Below, one piece after another: positions 54,098-62,941 of a DNA stretch of 64,000 nucleotides; positions within the stretch are counted from its first letter, which is position 1, and every line of letters starts with the position of its first letter. The stretch covers positions 313,595-377,594 of the forward strand of contig NZ_NPDL01000005.1 in assembly GCF_002811475.1 (NCBI RefSeq). The letters run 5' to 3'. This DNA is from Leptospira hartskeerlii. GTDB taxonomy: Bacteria; Spirochaetota; Leptospiria; Leptospirales; Leptospiraceae. The notes beneath the pieces are model-generated. The model did not search any database. It saw only the letters and a program-made list of their open reading frames with translations, and was not told where the DNA came from. The position numbers and the translations under genes were made by a program.

Positions 54098-55192
54098 ATG
54101 AAAAAGAATACATTCTTACTTCTTCCTCTACTTGTTCTTTTGATTTCTTTGGGTCTGGACCGCTTGTTCACATTGGAGTTTTTTCAATATTATTATTCGA
54201 ATACGCTGTCTCATCTGAATTTTATCAGCAAAGAGGACCTATATTTCGATTTGAAAGAATATCTGAAAAAGGATCCATCTGCTCGCAAAAAAACACTGGT
54301 ATTCTTCGGAAATTCCAGAGCACTTTTGCTTCCTACGAGAGAATTAGAGAAAAAACACCCGGACTGGATGCTTTATAATTTTTCAGTTCCAGGCGGTTCT
54401 CCTGATTACTTCTTATATTGGATAGAAAGATTTAAATCGGACGGTACAAGACCAGATTTTGTCCTTTTAGACCAATCATTAGAAATTTATAATAAGACTC
54501 CAGTTCTTGCCTTGGACGAAGTTTTGATCTACGGGCTTTCTCCGGAATTTTTCTTTAGGCATTGGACCAGATATTCTCGGGAAGAATTATCCGTATTTAT
54601 TTCCAAACATCTATTCCATACGTACAGAGATAGGCCTAAGTTTTGGAGAATTTGGGAAAGAATGCAAAATTCTTCCGCTTTGGCAAAGGTATATGAGGCA
54701 GCTGTCCAAAAAGTGCTAACTATGCTAAAGGAAGATAGAGGGAGTACTCCAAGGGACTTAGTTAAACAGAAACATACGGATGAGCAGCTTTTTCAAGCTT
54801 CCGAGATGGATTTTTCTTCTTATTTAAAACCTTATACATTTCACACGAATATGTTTGAAATGCAGAAAGATTCCATTCATATATTGAGAGAATCTAATGT
54901 TCCTTATGCTACCATTTGGGTGAAGGTAGCTCGTCCTTATTTTAATCTATATATGACCAGAAAGGTCGAAACTTCGGAAGGACTCAAAACTCCAATGGAA
55001 GTTTGGAAACCGATTGTAGAAAAGTTTAACCAAGAAACTGGAACAGCTTTCTGGAACATGAACGAGGATCCAAACTATAATTGCGAAGAATTTGCCGACC
55101 CAGGCCACATGTCCCCGAATTGTTTTCCTGTATTCGGAGATTATATTTTTAAAAAGTTAGAGGAAACTTTTCCTAAAACTCAGATAAAGTAA
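54098..55192 (+). CDS. DUF1574-type SGNH-like partner of the MBOAT, copy 2
   Basis: 364 aa from ATG 54098 (AGGA at a good distance; the open frame starting at 54029 would overlap the MBOAT). N-terminal anchor FLLLPLLVLLISLGLDRLF. Nucleophile-like block GNSR at 71-74 (copy 1 has GDSR) and DPGH at 334-337 near the C-terminus (copy 1 has DGSH). Same architecture as copy 1 but diverged. Likely transfers the acyl group on the periplasmic face (inference from the AlgJ/DltD model). Confidence 0.82.
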   Translation: MKKNTFLLLPLLVLLISLGLDRLFTLEFFQYYYSNTLSHLNFISKEDLYFDLKEYLKKDPSARKKTLVFFGNSRALLLPTRELEKKHPDWMLYNFSVPGGSPDYFLYWIERFKSDGTRPDFVLLDQSLEIYNKTPVLALDEVLIYGLSPEFFFRHWTRYSREELSVFISKHLFHTYRDRPKFWRIWERMQNSSALAKVYEAAVQKVLTMLKEDRGSTPRDLVKQKHTDEQLFQASEMDFSSYLKPYTFHTNMFEMQKDSIHILRESNVPYATIWVKVARPYFNLYMTRKVETSEGLKTPMEVWKPIVEKFNQETGTAFWNMNEDPNYNCEEFADPGHMSPNCFPVFGDYIFKKLEETFPKTQIK

Positions 55193-55244
55193 GAAGTATG
55201 TTCCGATAGAATTCCCAGGCTTTTCCTGCAAGAAAGTTGCATCT

Positions 55245-55787
55245 TTAAGAAGGAAGATGTAAGTTCTTTTCTACTTCTTTTCTTTTTTCTACTCCGACAA
55301 GAAGTTCCACAATTTTTAAAGAGAATTCGAATGCGGAGCCAGGGCCGATGCTCGTTAAAATTTTATCAGAGAGTTCTAATCTGCTTCCAGTGTATTTTTC
55401 GTTCGGAGGAATACTTCCCGGAAACGCGGTAAATTTTTGGTCTTGAAGAATGTTATGAGTCAGCAGAACGTTCGGTGCCGCGCAGATCGCGCCGATCCAG
55501 CGATTTTCTTTTTTAAATTTTTTTAATATATCTGAGACTAACGAGTTTGCATTTAGATTTTTTGTGCCTTGGTTTCCTCCGGGTAAGATAATCATATCGA
55601 AGGAGGAAGGATCGATTTCAGATAAAAGTGAATCGGAGACTAATTTTACTCCTCTGGAAGCTGTAACATTCTTTGTGGAAATTCCTGCAGAGATCACTTC
55701 TATCCCGGCCCTTCTAAGCACATCCACTACGATGACAGCTTCCATTTCTTCCATTCCATCTGCAAATGGAACTAACACCTTGGGCAT
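55245..55787 (-). CDS. DJ-1/PfpI-family protein
   Basis: 180 aa. Nucleophile elbow GAICAAPNVLL carries the reactive Cys; LLPGGNQGTKNL and EMEAVIVVDVLRRAG (with the conserved Glu) are family marks. Closest in style to the DJ-1/ThiJ/YajL branch, which may repair glycated proteins or nucleotides, or protect from oxidative stress. It stands alone between convergent or tandem neighbours. Confidence 0.9.
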   Translation of the reverse strand: MPKVLVPFADGMEEMEAVIVVDVLRRAGIEVISAGISTKNVTASRGVKLVSDSLLSEIDPSSFDMIILPGGNQGTKNLNANSLVSDILKKFKKENRWIGAICAAPNVLLTHNILQDQKFTAFPGSIPPNEKYTGSRLELSDKILTSIGPGSAFEFSLKIVELLVGVEKRKEVEKNLHLPS

Positions 55788-55888
55788 ATTCTTCTCCGAT
55801 ACTTGAGTGGGAAGGTAGCAAACCTTCTTCTTAATTATTTAAGAAGAAGGGAGAAGAAATCAATTAAAACTTAGACGAGACCTTGTTT

Positions 55889-57049
55889 TTAGTTCTTTAG
55901 TTCCGGCTTTTTTGACCAGGTTAGATTGGAATTCAGGAAATAGTTTGAGACCATCGCAGTCAGAATAGAAAGAATATCCGCGCTGAATTTTAATGTAAGT
56001 TCAGAAGCTCCATTCCATTGTTTGAAAATAGAGTAGTAGATAAAATGGAATGCAGACATCTGCACCACAATTCCCACCATACTTACTAAATGGAATAATA
56101 GAAATCCAAAGGTCAAATTTCTTCCGGTATACCTTCTTTCATAAAACGTAAAGTAGTTATTTAGGAAGAAGTTGGATAGGATCGAGAGTTCTATCCCGGA
56201 AAATACGGAAAGTGAAAAAGGATCTAAAAAGGAAATGCCCGTTTGGACTTCCGGAAATTTGCATAATTCGGCGATCAAAAATCCTACTAAGTTTACAAGC
56301 ACACCGCTTGCTCCCACGAGTGAATAAAGTAGGAAGGTAGGGGAGATCCATTTTCCGAAACGAATATCTAAGATTGCCAAAAAGAAACTTTTGATCACAG
56401 AATTATTCAGCTTGGTTTCTCCATACATTCTCGTTTGGAAAGTATACGGGATTTCTTCTATTTTAAGATTTTCTTTACTTCTTCCCAAAAATTCCAAAAG
56501 GATCTTAAAACCTCTTGGATTGATAGAGTTTTTAGTTTCCGAATACACAGAACGTTTTATCCCGAAATAGCCGCTCATTGGATCCGAAACAGGAAGACCT
56601 AAAAGACCTTTTGCCAAAAAATTCGCGAACCTACTGATCCCGATTCTTGCTAAAGACCACTTTCCGGTAGATCCGCCCTTTGCGTATCTTGTACCTAAAC
56701 AAAGATCTACATCCCTTTCGTAGAAAGAACGTATCATTTCAGGAAGGATCTTTTCGTCGTGTTGTAGGTCAGAATCCATCACTACGAAAACTTCTCCTTC
56801 TGCTGCGCCCATACCTGTTAAAACTGCGGACGATAATCCTTTGCCGCTCAACCTACGGATCACTTTTAGTTGTGGGATCTTTTCCTGAAGATGTTCTGCA
56901 ATTTCCCAGGTGTGATCAGGACTATCATCATCTACTACGATGATCTCATGACGGTAATCGGACAAAGATCTAGTAATCCTATCCGCCGCAATAGGTAGAT
57001 TTTTACTTTCGTTGTATGTAGGGAGTATAACGGAAACGGATGGTCGCAT
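55889..57049 (-). CDS. GT2 glycosyltransferase fused to GtrA-like membrane domain
   Basis: 386 aa. N-terminal GT-A domain of dolichol-phosphate mannose synthase type: VVDDDSPDHTWEIA, VMDSDLQHDEKIL (DXD-like), GLGTRYAKGG. From about residue 240 a four-helix GtrA-like domain (YSLVGASGVLVNLVGFLIAEL, LSILSNFFLNNYFTF, GFLLFHLVSMVGIVVQ). Such fusions make and flip polyprenyl-phosphate sugars for LPS or glycan modification. The start is at 57049 with CATAGGA context; a 417-bp gap follows upstream. Confidence 0.88.
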   Translation of the reverse strand: MRPSVSVILPTYNESKNLPIAADRITRSLSDYRHEIIVVDDDSPDHTWEIAEHLQEKIPQLKVIRRLSGKGLSSAVLTGMGAAEGEVFVVMDSDLQHDEKILPEMIRSFYERDVDLCLGTRYAKGGSTGKWSLARIGISRFANFLAKGLLGLPVSDPMSGYFGIKRSVYSETKNSINPRGFKILLEFLGRSKENLKIEEIPYTFQTRMYGETKLNNSVIKSFFLAILDIRFGKWISPTFLLYSLVGASGVLVNLVGFLIAELCKFPEVQTGISFLDPFSLSVFSGIELSILSNFFLNNYFTFYERRYTGRNLTFGFLLFHLVSMVGIVVQMSAFHFIYYSIFKQWNGASELTLKFSADILSILTAMVSNYFLNSNLTWSKKPELKN

Positions 57050-57466
57050 AGGACCAAATTCCTATCTGGAAGTTTTCAATTCAAGATTTTAAGTAATTAA
57101 TTGATTACATACTAGGTAAAATAATTTTCCAGACCGAAGTATTGTTAGGATTTTTTAAATAGAAACCGGTCTATTCGTATTTTGTAATACGGTCTAAATA
57201 ATATATTACGGTTTGTAATATATTATTAACTTAACGGTAGAATATTGAGTTAGACGGATATTGGAGGAAAACGGGGCAACTTAAATAGGAGTATTGTGAT
57301 TTTGAGTCCGGTTATTCGTATAGGAGTTTAAACTCTTAATTTTATCGTTCGTTCAGGCATATTGTATTCTTTCTACTTTTTGTAACTTTTTAACTTCTAA
57401 CTGTAAAACAATTTATAGGGCAATGGTACATGGATTTCGACCGTTGCAAAAACCAAAGGAAAAACT
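57050..57466. other. 417-bp AT-rich gap with a strong palindrome
   Basis: No gene seen. It holds AATAATATATTAC-5 nt-GTAATATATTATT (57197-57227), a perfect 13-bp-arm inverted repeat, plus a related half TTTGTAATACGG at 57181-57192 and a 6-bp-arm repeat AATAGA/TCTATT near 57157-57174. The rest is AT-rich without clear promoter boxes or RNA family features. It lies between the glycosyltransferase (reading left) and DoxX (reading right), so it probably carries divergent control regions. Confidence 0.6.
57197..57227. promoter_or_regulatory. Perfect 13-bp-arm inverted repeat upstream of doxX
   Basis: AATAATATATTAC and GTAATATATTATT around GGTTT. 240 bp before the DoxX start. Candidate operator or cruciform; no U-tract, so not an intrinsic terminator. 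Confidence 0.55.
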
Positions 57467-57964
57467 ATGTATTTGCGCAATTTAGCTCATCATCTATTTC
57501 GAACTGAGGAGAGTGATAGAAGTAATATTATTATCCGGATCCTTGTAGGAGGAGTTTTTATCTGGGAAGGAATCATTAAATTCCTATATATAAATCAGGG
57601 AATCGGAAGGTTTACAAAGTTAGGATTTTTGCATCCTGATCTGACGGCATCTTTTATAGGAGGTTTGGAAATTTTGGGAGGGACGATGTTGATGCTCGGA
57701 ATTTTGACAAAACCATTAAGCTTCATATTTATTATACAAATGCTCGTTGCAATGTATCTAACAAAATTACCTCTATTATTCGGAAATTCTCCCTTGGCAC
57801 CGCCTCAAGCTCCACCGATTTTTGGAATTTGGGCAGTACTACATGAGATTCGATCCGAGTATTCGCAGGCACTCGGATGCTTATTTCTATATTTCTCAGG
57901 TCCAGGTCGCTTTTCTCTGGATTCCTTTTTAAAGCGGAGAATATTCATTGGAAGTAATAAGTGA
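57467..57964 (+). CDS. DoxX-family membrane protein
   Basis: 165 aa. Four membrane segments; the DoxX core GGVFIWEGIIKFLY, FIGGLEILGGTMLMLGILTKPL and IQMLVAMYLTKLP is clear. Often part of thiosulfate:quinone or redox-stress systems, but small DoxX proteins are mostly uncharacterised. AAAGGAAAA lies before the ATG. It is followed after 58 bp by the jelly-roll-like gene; functional link uncertain. Confidence 0.87.
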   Translation: MYLRNLAHHLFRTEESDRSNIIIRILVGGVFIWEGIIKFLYINQGIGRFTKLGFLHPDLTASFIGGLEILGGTMLMLGILTKPLSFIFIIQMLVAMYLTKLPLLFGNSPLAPPQAPPIFGIWAVLHEIRSEYSQALGCLFLYFSGPGRFSLDSFLKRRIFIGSNK

Positions 57965-58022
57965 AGATCTGACTTGACTTTCCAAACTCAAAGGGGTCTG
58001 ATCGGCGGTCGAAAATAATTGG

Positions 58023-58883
58023 ATGGGTGACAAGATGGCTTCCACCTTTAGAATGTTAGGCTTTGCTAGCTTTTTGTACTTAGGCGTTTTTGATTTAGGA
58101 ACAAATTTCATTTTGGAACGAGTTTTAGGTCCTTCTTCTCAAACTTTAAACCGACTTGAGGCGAGTTCCTGCAATCCTGCTGGAACGTATGAATTTTTTC
58201 CCGGAACAGGTTATTATCCCAGCGGATCCAGCGAAGTCTATCCTTGGCAAACTCCTACAGGAGTTTCTTTCGAGGGCTTTGAAACCTATGCTGATGGGAG
58301 TCTTATAGAAGCCAGTTCTAATAAATCTATGCAATCTCATATTGAAGTTACTTCCGGCAGCTTGAGCTCTAAACATCTTTCCAACGGAGTTTATAAAAGG
58401 GCCAAGACGGAAGATTATAATTTCAGAATGTTGATCCAAGGCCTGAACGATGGTTCTCGAGTGAAGTGGACCGACCAAGCATTAGAAGCTCGATTCTATA
58501 TAGATTCTTGGCAGGCTTCCTCGGATAGTTGGCAGGGAATCCATCTATTTACAAGATATAGGACTGAGAATGATCTATATGTGGCATCTCTCCGAAGTGA
58601 CGGAACCGTTTATTTTAAGAAGAAACTTTGCGGGCTTTATACGACCTTGGCCACCGGAACTTTAGAGGACCAGGCTGGAAATGCAAAGTCTTTCCAAACA
58701 AAACAATGGTACAAGCTGACTTTGGTTTCGATTGGAAACCATATCGATTTTTACGTAGATAATGTTCTGCAATTGTCTGTAACGGATGGAACTTTTAGTT
58801 GGGGAACTTCCGGGATCAGAACTGATTACGCAAATGTGTATCTGGACGATCTGATCTTATATGATGACCTGAGTGATTTTTAA
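58023..58883 (+). CDS. Exported jelly-roll (ConA/LamG-like) protein
   Basis: 286 aa. A weak N-terminal signal or anchor (FRMLGFASFLYLGVFDLG) then a beta-rich domain: GFETYADGSL, FRMLIQGLNDGSR, ARFYIDSWQ, HLFTRYRTENDLYVASLRSDGT, WYKLTLVSIGNHIDFYVDN. This strand pattern matches concanavalin/laminin-G type folds that bind glycans. Ligand unknown. ATG at 58035 is an alternative start. A cysteine pair (SSCNPAG, KKLCGL) might form a disulfide. Region looks accessory. Confidence 0.72.
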   Translation: MGDKMASTFRMLGFASFLYLGVFDLGTNFILERVLGPSSQTLNRLEASSCNPAGTYEFFPGTGYYPSGSSEVYPWQTPTGVSFEGFETYADGSLIEASSNKSMQSHIEVTSGSLSSKHLSNGVYKRAKTEDYNFRMLIQGLNDGSRVKWTDQALEARFYIDSWQASSDSWQGIHLFTRYRTENDLYVASLRSDGTVYFKKKLCGLYTTLATGTLEDQAGNAKSFQTKQWYKLTLVSIGNHIDFYVDNVLQLSVTDGTFSWGTSGIRTDYANVYLDDLILYDDLSDF

Positions 58884-58909
58884 AAAGCCGGGCGATCTAT
58901 TTTATTCTC

Positions 58910-59314
58910 TTAGAGTTGGAATTTTTTTCGAATTTGTTTTTCAAATTTTTTTCCTGGAAGAGCTGCTTGCTCTAGGAAATCGGCAGGAGTTTCAGTTTTA
59001 GGATCATACTTTGCACTCCATTTGATAATTTCTAGGATCACCGGGATTAGATCTAGAGATTTTCGGGTGGGGGAATAAATATATCTCTTTCGATTCGTTT
59101 CATCGGATCTTTTGGAAATTAATCCAGCGAATTCCAATTGTTCCAAACGATCCGAAAGGATATTTGTCGCTATCCTTTCTTCAGATTCCAAAAATTCCTT
59201 AAAGAATCTTTTATCCTTAAAGATTAAATCCCTTAAGACCAAAAGCGACCACTTGTCTCCGAAAATATCGAGTGCAAAAACGATCGGGCAATGAGAACGG
59301 TTATTTTTATTCAT
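58910..59314 (-). CDS. HxlR-type winged-helix regulator
   Basis: 134 aa. HxlR family marks: CPIVFALDIFGDKWSLLVLRDLI, FLESEERIATNILSDRLEQLEFAGLI and a basic wing (SDETNRKRYIY). The N-terminal Cys near residue 9 is the conserved redox Cys of many HxlR regulators. Divergent from a small membrane protein gene, with two palindromic sites between them (59334-59385), so it probably controls itself and that gene. Confidence 0.9.
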   Translation of the reverse strand: MNKNNRSHCPIVFALDIFGDKWSLLVLRDLIFKDKRFFKEFLESEERIATNILSDRLEQLEFAGLISKRSDETNRKRYIYSPTRKSLDLIPVILEIIKWSAKYDPKTETPADFLEQAALPGKKFEKQIRKKFQL

Positions 59315-59333
59315 TTATTTAAAAATTTGATTT

Positions 59334-59356
59334 ATGACTTGCAAAATGCAACTTAT
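59334..59356. promoter_or_regulatory. HxlR operator candidate 1 (imperfect)
   Basis: ATGACTTGC-AAAAT-GCAACTTAT; the right half differs from a perfect match at two of nine positions. It lies 20 bp in front of the HxlR start and carries the same half-site as operator 2. Confidence 0.65.
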
Positions 59357-59360
59357 TATT

Positions 59361-59385
59361 CATGACTTGCTATTTGCAAGTCATG
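59361..59385. promoter_or_regulatory. HxlR operator candidate 2 (perfect palindrome)
   Basis: CATGACTTGC-TATTT-GCAAGTCATG, perfect 10-bp arms. Its centre is 28 bp from the centre of site 1. It is 19 bp upstream of the small membrane protein's ATG (59404), so binding would block that gene's start region and probably the HxlR promoter. Confidence 0.75.
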
Positions 59386-59403
59386 TGCTGGAGGTTTATT
59401 ATT

Positions 59404-59805
59404 ATGAAAAAATTTATAATGGCTGTTTTAGGCTATCTTCTTCCTAGTTTTGTTTTAGGGGTATTATGGCATTTCGTATTTTTTAAGGAACTTTACGATT
59501 CCTTCGGCATATACAATAGGAAGGATCCGATCATTGCCTTGGGCTTTTCTACAATGTTGATACAGGGAGTAGTCTTAGCGTATCTTTATCCTTATTTCAA
59601 AAGTTTGGAAGCTCGTCCCATTATCGGGGGATTAAAATTTGGCCTTATTTTTGGAACATTTTTGTATTCCGTATCTACAATGGCGAATGCTGCTAAAATT
59701 GAAGTAGTAAATCCGATCTCTTGGTTTGCTATACAAGCAGTCTTTCATTTTCTGCAATTTGGTATTAGCGGCATTCTAATTGGTCTTGCATATAAAGGAA
59801 AATGA
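59404..59805 (+). CDS. Small four-helix membrane protein under HxlR-type control
   Basis: 133 aa from ATG 59404 (GGAGG nine bases upstream; an earlier in-frame ATG at 59362 lies inside the operator). Four membrane segments: LGYLLPSFVLGVLWHFVFF, ALGFSTMLIQGVVLAYL, GGLKFGLIFGTFLYSVSTM, AVFHFLQFGISGILIGL. Reminiscent of DUF1761-like proteins but not proven. HxlR regulators often govern detoxification or redox genes, so a transport or stress role is possible. Confidence 0.75.
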   Translation: MKKFIMAVLGYLLPSFVLGVLWHFVFFKELYDSFGIYNRKDPIIALGFSTMLIQGVVLAYLYPYFKSLEARPIIGGLKFGLIFGTFLYSVSTMANAAKIEVVNPISWFAIQAVFHFLQFGISGILIGLAYKGK

Positions 59806-60111
59806 GAAGCGGGATTTTGTAGGCACTTCGACGAATTTGGAAGAGACCCCGCGAGCTTGTGTAGTTTCCGAAAGCTTAGGTTTGGGAAAAGATACTCTCA
59901 GGCAGCTCAAATTAGCTATTTTTAATCAGAATCGCCTTTTACTAGGGATTTCCCAACTTCCGATAATAGGTATTATGTCGCATTACTAATGGCGGGAATG
60001 CCTTTAAAAAAGGAGGCATAGGATTCCTGTCCTTTTTATAAAAGAATTCAAGTAATAATTTATTTACTGTTCTTGACTCGATCGATTTACACCTATCCAT
60101 AATGGCTGATT
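59806..60111. other. 306-bp gap, no convincing gene
   Basis: A short frame from 59780 (69 codons) overlaps the preceding gene and has no family signal. The stretch holds ATGCCT (59998-60003) with AGGCAT (60014-60019), a small hairpin, and AGGA/TCCT followed by T5 near 60020-60036 that may act as a weak terminator. Nothing else seen. Confidence 0.4.
60073..60103 (+). promoter_or_regulatory. Promoter-like boxes before the 60112 gene
   Basis: TTGACT (60073-60078), 19-bp spacer (a little long), CATAAT (60098-60103), then eight bases to the ATG at 60112, with no Shine-Dalgarno. Same close spacing as for glpD and the AIM24 operon. Confidence 0.4.
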
Positions 60112-60774
60112 ATGAAAGCTCCTATTATTTCTATTTTGATCGTCGGGATATTAACGAGTATAGGTTTTAATTGTTTATATTATCATTCAATGGATCCCGC
60201 TCTTTCCAGAAATCATTTAGAGCCTTCTTCTTGTTTGAGCGTTGTAGCTTTTAAAACTCTAATCAATGGGCTTCCTCCCGATATTAGCACGGAACAATCT
60301 TCAGACGGTAAAAGGACAAATATAAAAGTGACTGAAGATAAATACAATGGCCAATCGCATCCAATTCTAGACGTAATGGCAAAGGAGGTTTTTAACGAAT
60401 CCGGAATTCTCTCCTCGAATGATAAACAAGGAACGGAAGTTGCCAAAGGAATATTTATTCAGATCAATAATCAGATTAGTTTCTCAAGCCTTGGCTATGC
60501 CGGAAGATTACTCTCAACTATGAGCTTAGGTATTTTACCTAGTAGATTGACTTCATTTGAAAGTTTTGATGTCTCCGTTTTTGAAGATCAAAAATTTCTA
60601 TTTAGGAAGACCTACCTGCATGAGGTTAAGTCTTGGCTTTGGCTACCTTTGATTTTCTTTTTCTGGGTTGGCGAAGACCAAAAAGAAGGACAACTGTATT
60701 ATAAGGATGTGATTAAAGACGTGATATCGAATGTAATTGCAAAACGAAAAGAGCTGAAGAAATGTTCGAAATAG
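60112..60774 (+). CDS. Hypothetical lipoprotein, 220 aa
   Basis: N-terminal signal (IISILIVGILTSIGFNC) with Cys21 as possible lipidation site. The mature part has segments TSFESFDVSVFEDQKFLFRKTYLHEVKSW, and one C-terminal hydrophobic stretch (WLPLIFFFWVG) before a Lys-rich tail. No family known to me. No Shine-Dalgarno; promoter-like boxes lie eight bases upstream. It sits in the accessory-looking end of the window. Confidence 0.65.
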   Translation: MKAPIISILIVGILTSIGFNCLYYHSMDPALSRNHLEPSSCLSVVAFKTLINGLPPDISTEQSSDGKRTNIKVTEDKYNGQSHPILDVMAKEVFNESGILSSNDKQGTEVAKGIFIQINNQISFSSLGYAGRLLSTMSLGILPSRLTSFESFDVSVFEDQKFLFRKTYLHEVKSWLWLPLIFFFWVGEDQKEGQLYYKDVIKDVISNVIAKRKELKKCSK

Positions 60775-60864
60775 ATTGCTTGTTCTTAAATTCTAAAACG
60801 ACATAATCCCGACTTGTCCATCTTCTAAACTTCAAACTTTGGAAAGCCGGGATTTACGAAAGGA

Positions 60865-61146
60865 TCAATATCCCTGCCAGAGAGAAATGGTAACGATCGT
60901 TTTTCCGTTATCGGATTTGTTCTCACATTGGCATTTAATTTGAGCGGATTGGCTGTAATAACCTTGTCCGAGCGAGAATCCTGGGGCTGGTTTACAACTT
61001 TTGTATAGTCCACCATCTACCAAACGGTTACATGCGGCTTGGATAGCTGCCTCGATATCACCGCTTTGAGAGCTGATTGTGCCTGGAATTGCTAAAAAGA
61101 CCGCAACGGCTAATACGGAAGCGGAAATAAACAGAAACTTTTTCAT
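60865..61146 (-). CDS. Small exported Cys-containing protein, 93 aa
   Basis: Start at ATG 61146 gives a clean signal peptide (MKKFLFISASVLAVAVFLAI), cleaved near PGTIS or SSQS. The ~70-residue mature part has four cysteines (AACNRL, KSCKPA, KCQCEN), enough for two disulfides. No family recognised. A second minus-strand frame at 60825-61016 overlaps it and is probably spurious. Confidence 0.65.
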   Translation of the reverse strand: MKKFLFISASVLAVAVFLAIPGTISSQSGDIEAAIQAACNRLVDGGLYKSCKPAPGFSLGQGYYSQSAQIKCQCENKSDNGKTIVTISLWQGY

Positions 61147-61270
61147 AGTAAGGGTCCGGAAACAAATAGGAACTTTTCCTTTGGAAAGAAAATATTTCAA
61201 ACGAAAAATTGTGCAGAATGGAAAATTCTCTCTAAGTTGAGAAAGAAATTTCCTGGTCTGGTTTTAGAGT

Positions 61271-62818
61271 TCAGGCTTTGAATTCTTGGACCTGTTTTTG
61301 TAAAGAATCGCTTAATTCTTCACATTTTCTGGCCTGGTCTGCTGCCTCAACTGCTTGGGTTGCGATGATTGCATTTGAATTTTGGATTTGATCTAAAAAG
61401 TTTCGGATCTCTTCCAAACTTTTCTTTTCTGCTTCCGTTGCCTGGTGCACATTTTGAGAAATTTCTCCTGCGTTAAACAAAGCGCCTGCTACTGTAACCC
61501 GGATTTCCGTTTGTTTTCCTAAAAGAGAAAAGAAAGAATCCAGACTTTCCTTTATGGAATCAACATCACCCAAGATCAATGAGATGGTTTTTGTACCGGA
61601 CTGAACGATGTCAGTATTCTTGGTCATTTCCTCTTTGCCATCTCGAATCAGCCTGGAAACTTCTTTGATGGTGCTTGCGGTTTGGTCTGCTAATTTTGAG
61701 ATCTCGTCTGCGACCACAGCGAATCCTCTTCCGTGTTCACCAGCTCTGGCTGCTTCTATGGATGCGTTTAATGCGAGAAGGTTTACTTTATCTGCGATAT
61801 CAGTGATTGTTCCCAATTTTGCGGTTGTCGCGGAAGAACTAGATTCTATCCTTTTGATGGATTTTTCGATCGCCATTAGACTTTCTTCCGATTCTCTAGC
61901 ATGTTTCCACGCGGTCTCGAATAAAGCTTTGGTTGAAACAAGCCCAGCTTCCATATCTTGAAAACTGATCTCCAAGTTTTGAAAAGAATTTTCTAAGGTC
62001 CCGGTTGCTTCTAACTGTTTTTTAGCAGAATCGGATACGTCCGAGATCGCATCGGCGATCTGGTTCATGCTTACATTGATTTCTTCTAAACTATTTGCTT
62101 GATCGGTAGTTCTATCCGCTACAGTTGCCGAGCTTTGAACCAGGCCTTCCAAAATCCCATTCACGGATTCGGATTTCTCTCTAACTTCTCCCTGGATAGA
62201 AACATTGTATTTTCGCACATCTTCTAATTCTGCCAGATTGATCGCTTGGTTCAAAAATTCTCTTTTGAAAGTTATGGCGAAGTAAATTAATGTCCCGGTC
62301 TCGAAAATTACAAAAATTGCATGCAACAGAACGATATCCCATCCGTTACCGTAGTTGAAAATGATGACAGGAGTTTCTGAAATTTTGTATCCGATACTTT
62401 GGCAGAAGGATAATAATCCATGATGGACTGCGATATATAACGCGCCAGGAAGAAGTGTCTTCCAATCTCTATAATAAAGAAGAAATGCTAATGCAACGAA
62501 TACATGAAAATGCATCTCTATTCTTCCGAACTGAGACTGGATCAGTATTCCTGACCAGGCCATGATAAGAACTGCATTTAAAATTCTTAGAATATATTCG
62601 CCTCGTAAGAACAAAAAACCAATGCTCGAAAGTATTCCTATGATTATAGAAGAATTTAAGACGAATTTCCAGGTGCCATATTCTAATGATAATAAAAGTG
62701 CAAAAGGAATATGAGCTAAAAGAAGAATGTAAAAGAAAAGATCTACTTTCTTAGTCTCTTCCTTAAATTTTAGTCTGGCAGTATCTTGGATACTATGTTT
62801 ATGCTGAGACGGATTCAT
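61271..62818 (-). CDS. Methyl-accepting chemotaxis protein with six-helix membrane domain
   Basis: 515 aa. About six N-terminal membrane helices (residues ~28-190) with [17 protein letters not shown] and YIAVHHG, giving several conserved His residues in membrane loops. After [10 protein letters not shown] the rest is the coiled coil of the MCP signalling domain with the tip [27 protein letters not shown]. No HAMP domain and no periplasmic sensor domain are seen. The His-rich segment may bind a metal or haem (inference). Ends in [11 protein letters not shown]. Confidence 0.9.
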   Translation of the reverse strand: MNPSQHKHSIQDTARLKFKEETKKVDLFFYILLLAHIPFALLLSLEYGTWKFVLNSSIIIGILSSIGFLFLRGEYILRILNAVLIMAWSGILIQSQFGRIEMHFHVFVALAFLLYYRDWKTLLPGALYIAVHHGLLSFCQSIGYKISETPVIIFNYGNGWDIVLLHAIFVIFETGTLIYFAITFKREFLNQAINLAELEDVRKYNVSIQGEVREKSESVNGILEGLVQSSATVADRTTDQANSLEEINVSMNQIADAISDVSDSAKKQLEATGTLENSFQNLEISFQDMEAGLVSTKALFETAWKHARESEESLMAIEKSIKRIESSSSATTAKLGTITDIADKVNLLALNASIEAARAGEHGRGFAVVADEISKLADQTASTIKEVSRLIRDGKEEMTKNTDIVQSGTKTISLILGDVDSIKESLDSFFSLLGKQTEIRVTVAGALFNAGEISQNVHQATEAEKKSLEEIRNFLDQIQNSNAIIATQAVEAADQARKCEELSDSLQKQVQEFKA

Positions 62819-62941
62819 ATATTTCCCGGGAAGGATTTTTATTTTTAGGCCCGATTTCGGACTTTATTTCTTTTGGGTTCGGTCTTTCGAAAGTTCCCGT
62901 TTGTATTTTCGTTTATTATGAATCGCTTAAATGTTAAGGGA

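Noticed and set aside
59780..59989. 69-codon plus-strand frame after the four-helix membrane protein
   Set aside because: Starts inside the preceding gene without an RBS and shows no recognisable fold; treated as non-coding.
60825..61016. 63-codon minus-strand frame
   Set aside because: Overlaps the small exported Cys protein in another frame, has no signal peptide or RBS, and no family signal.
57050..61200. Genomic island or prophage
   Set aside because: AT-richer and accessory-looking, but no integrase, transposase, tRNA or attachment repeats were found.
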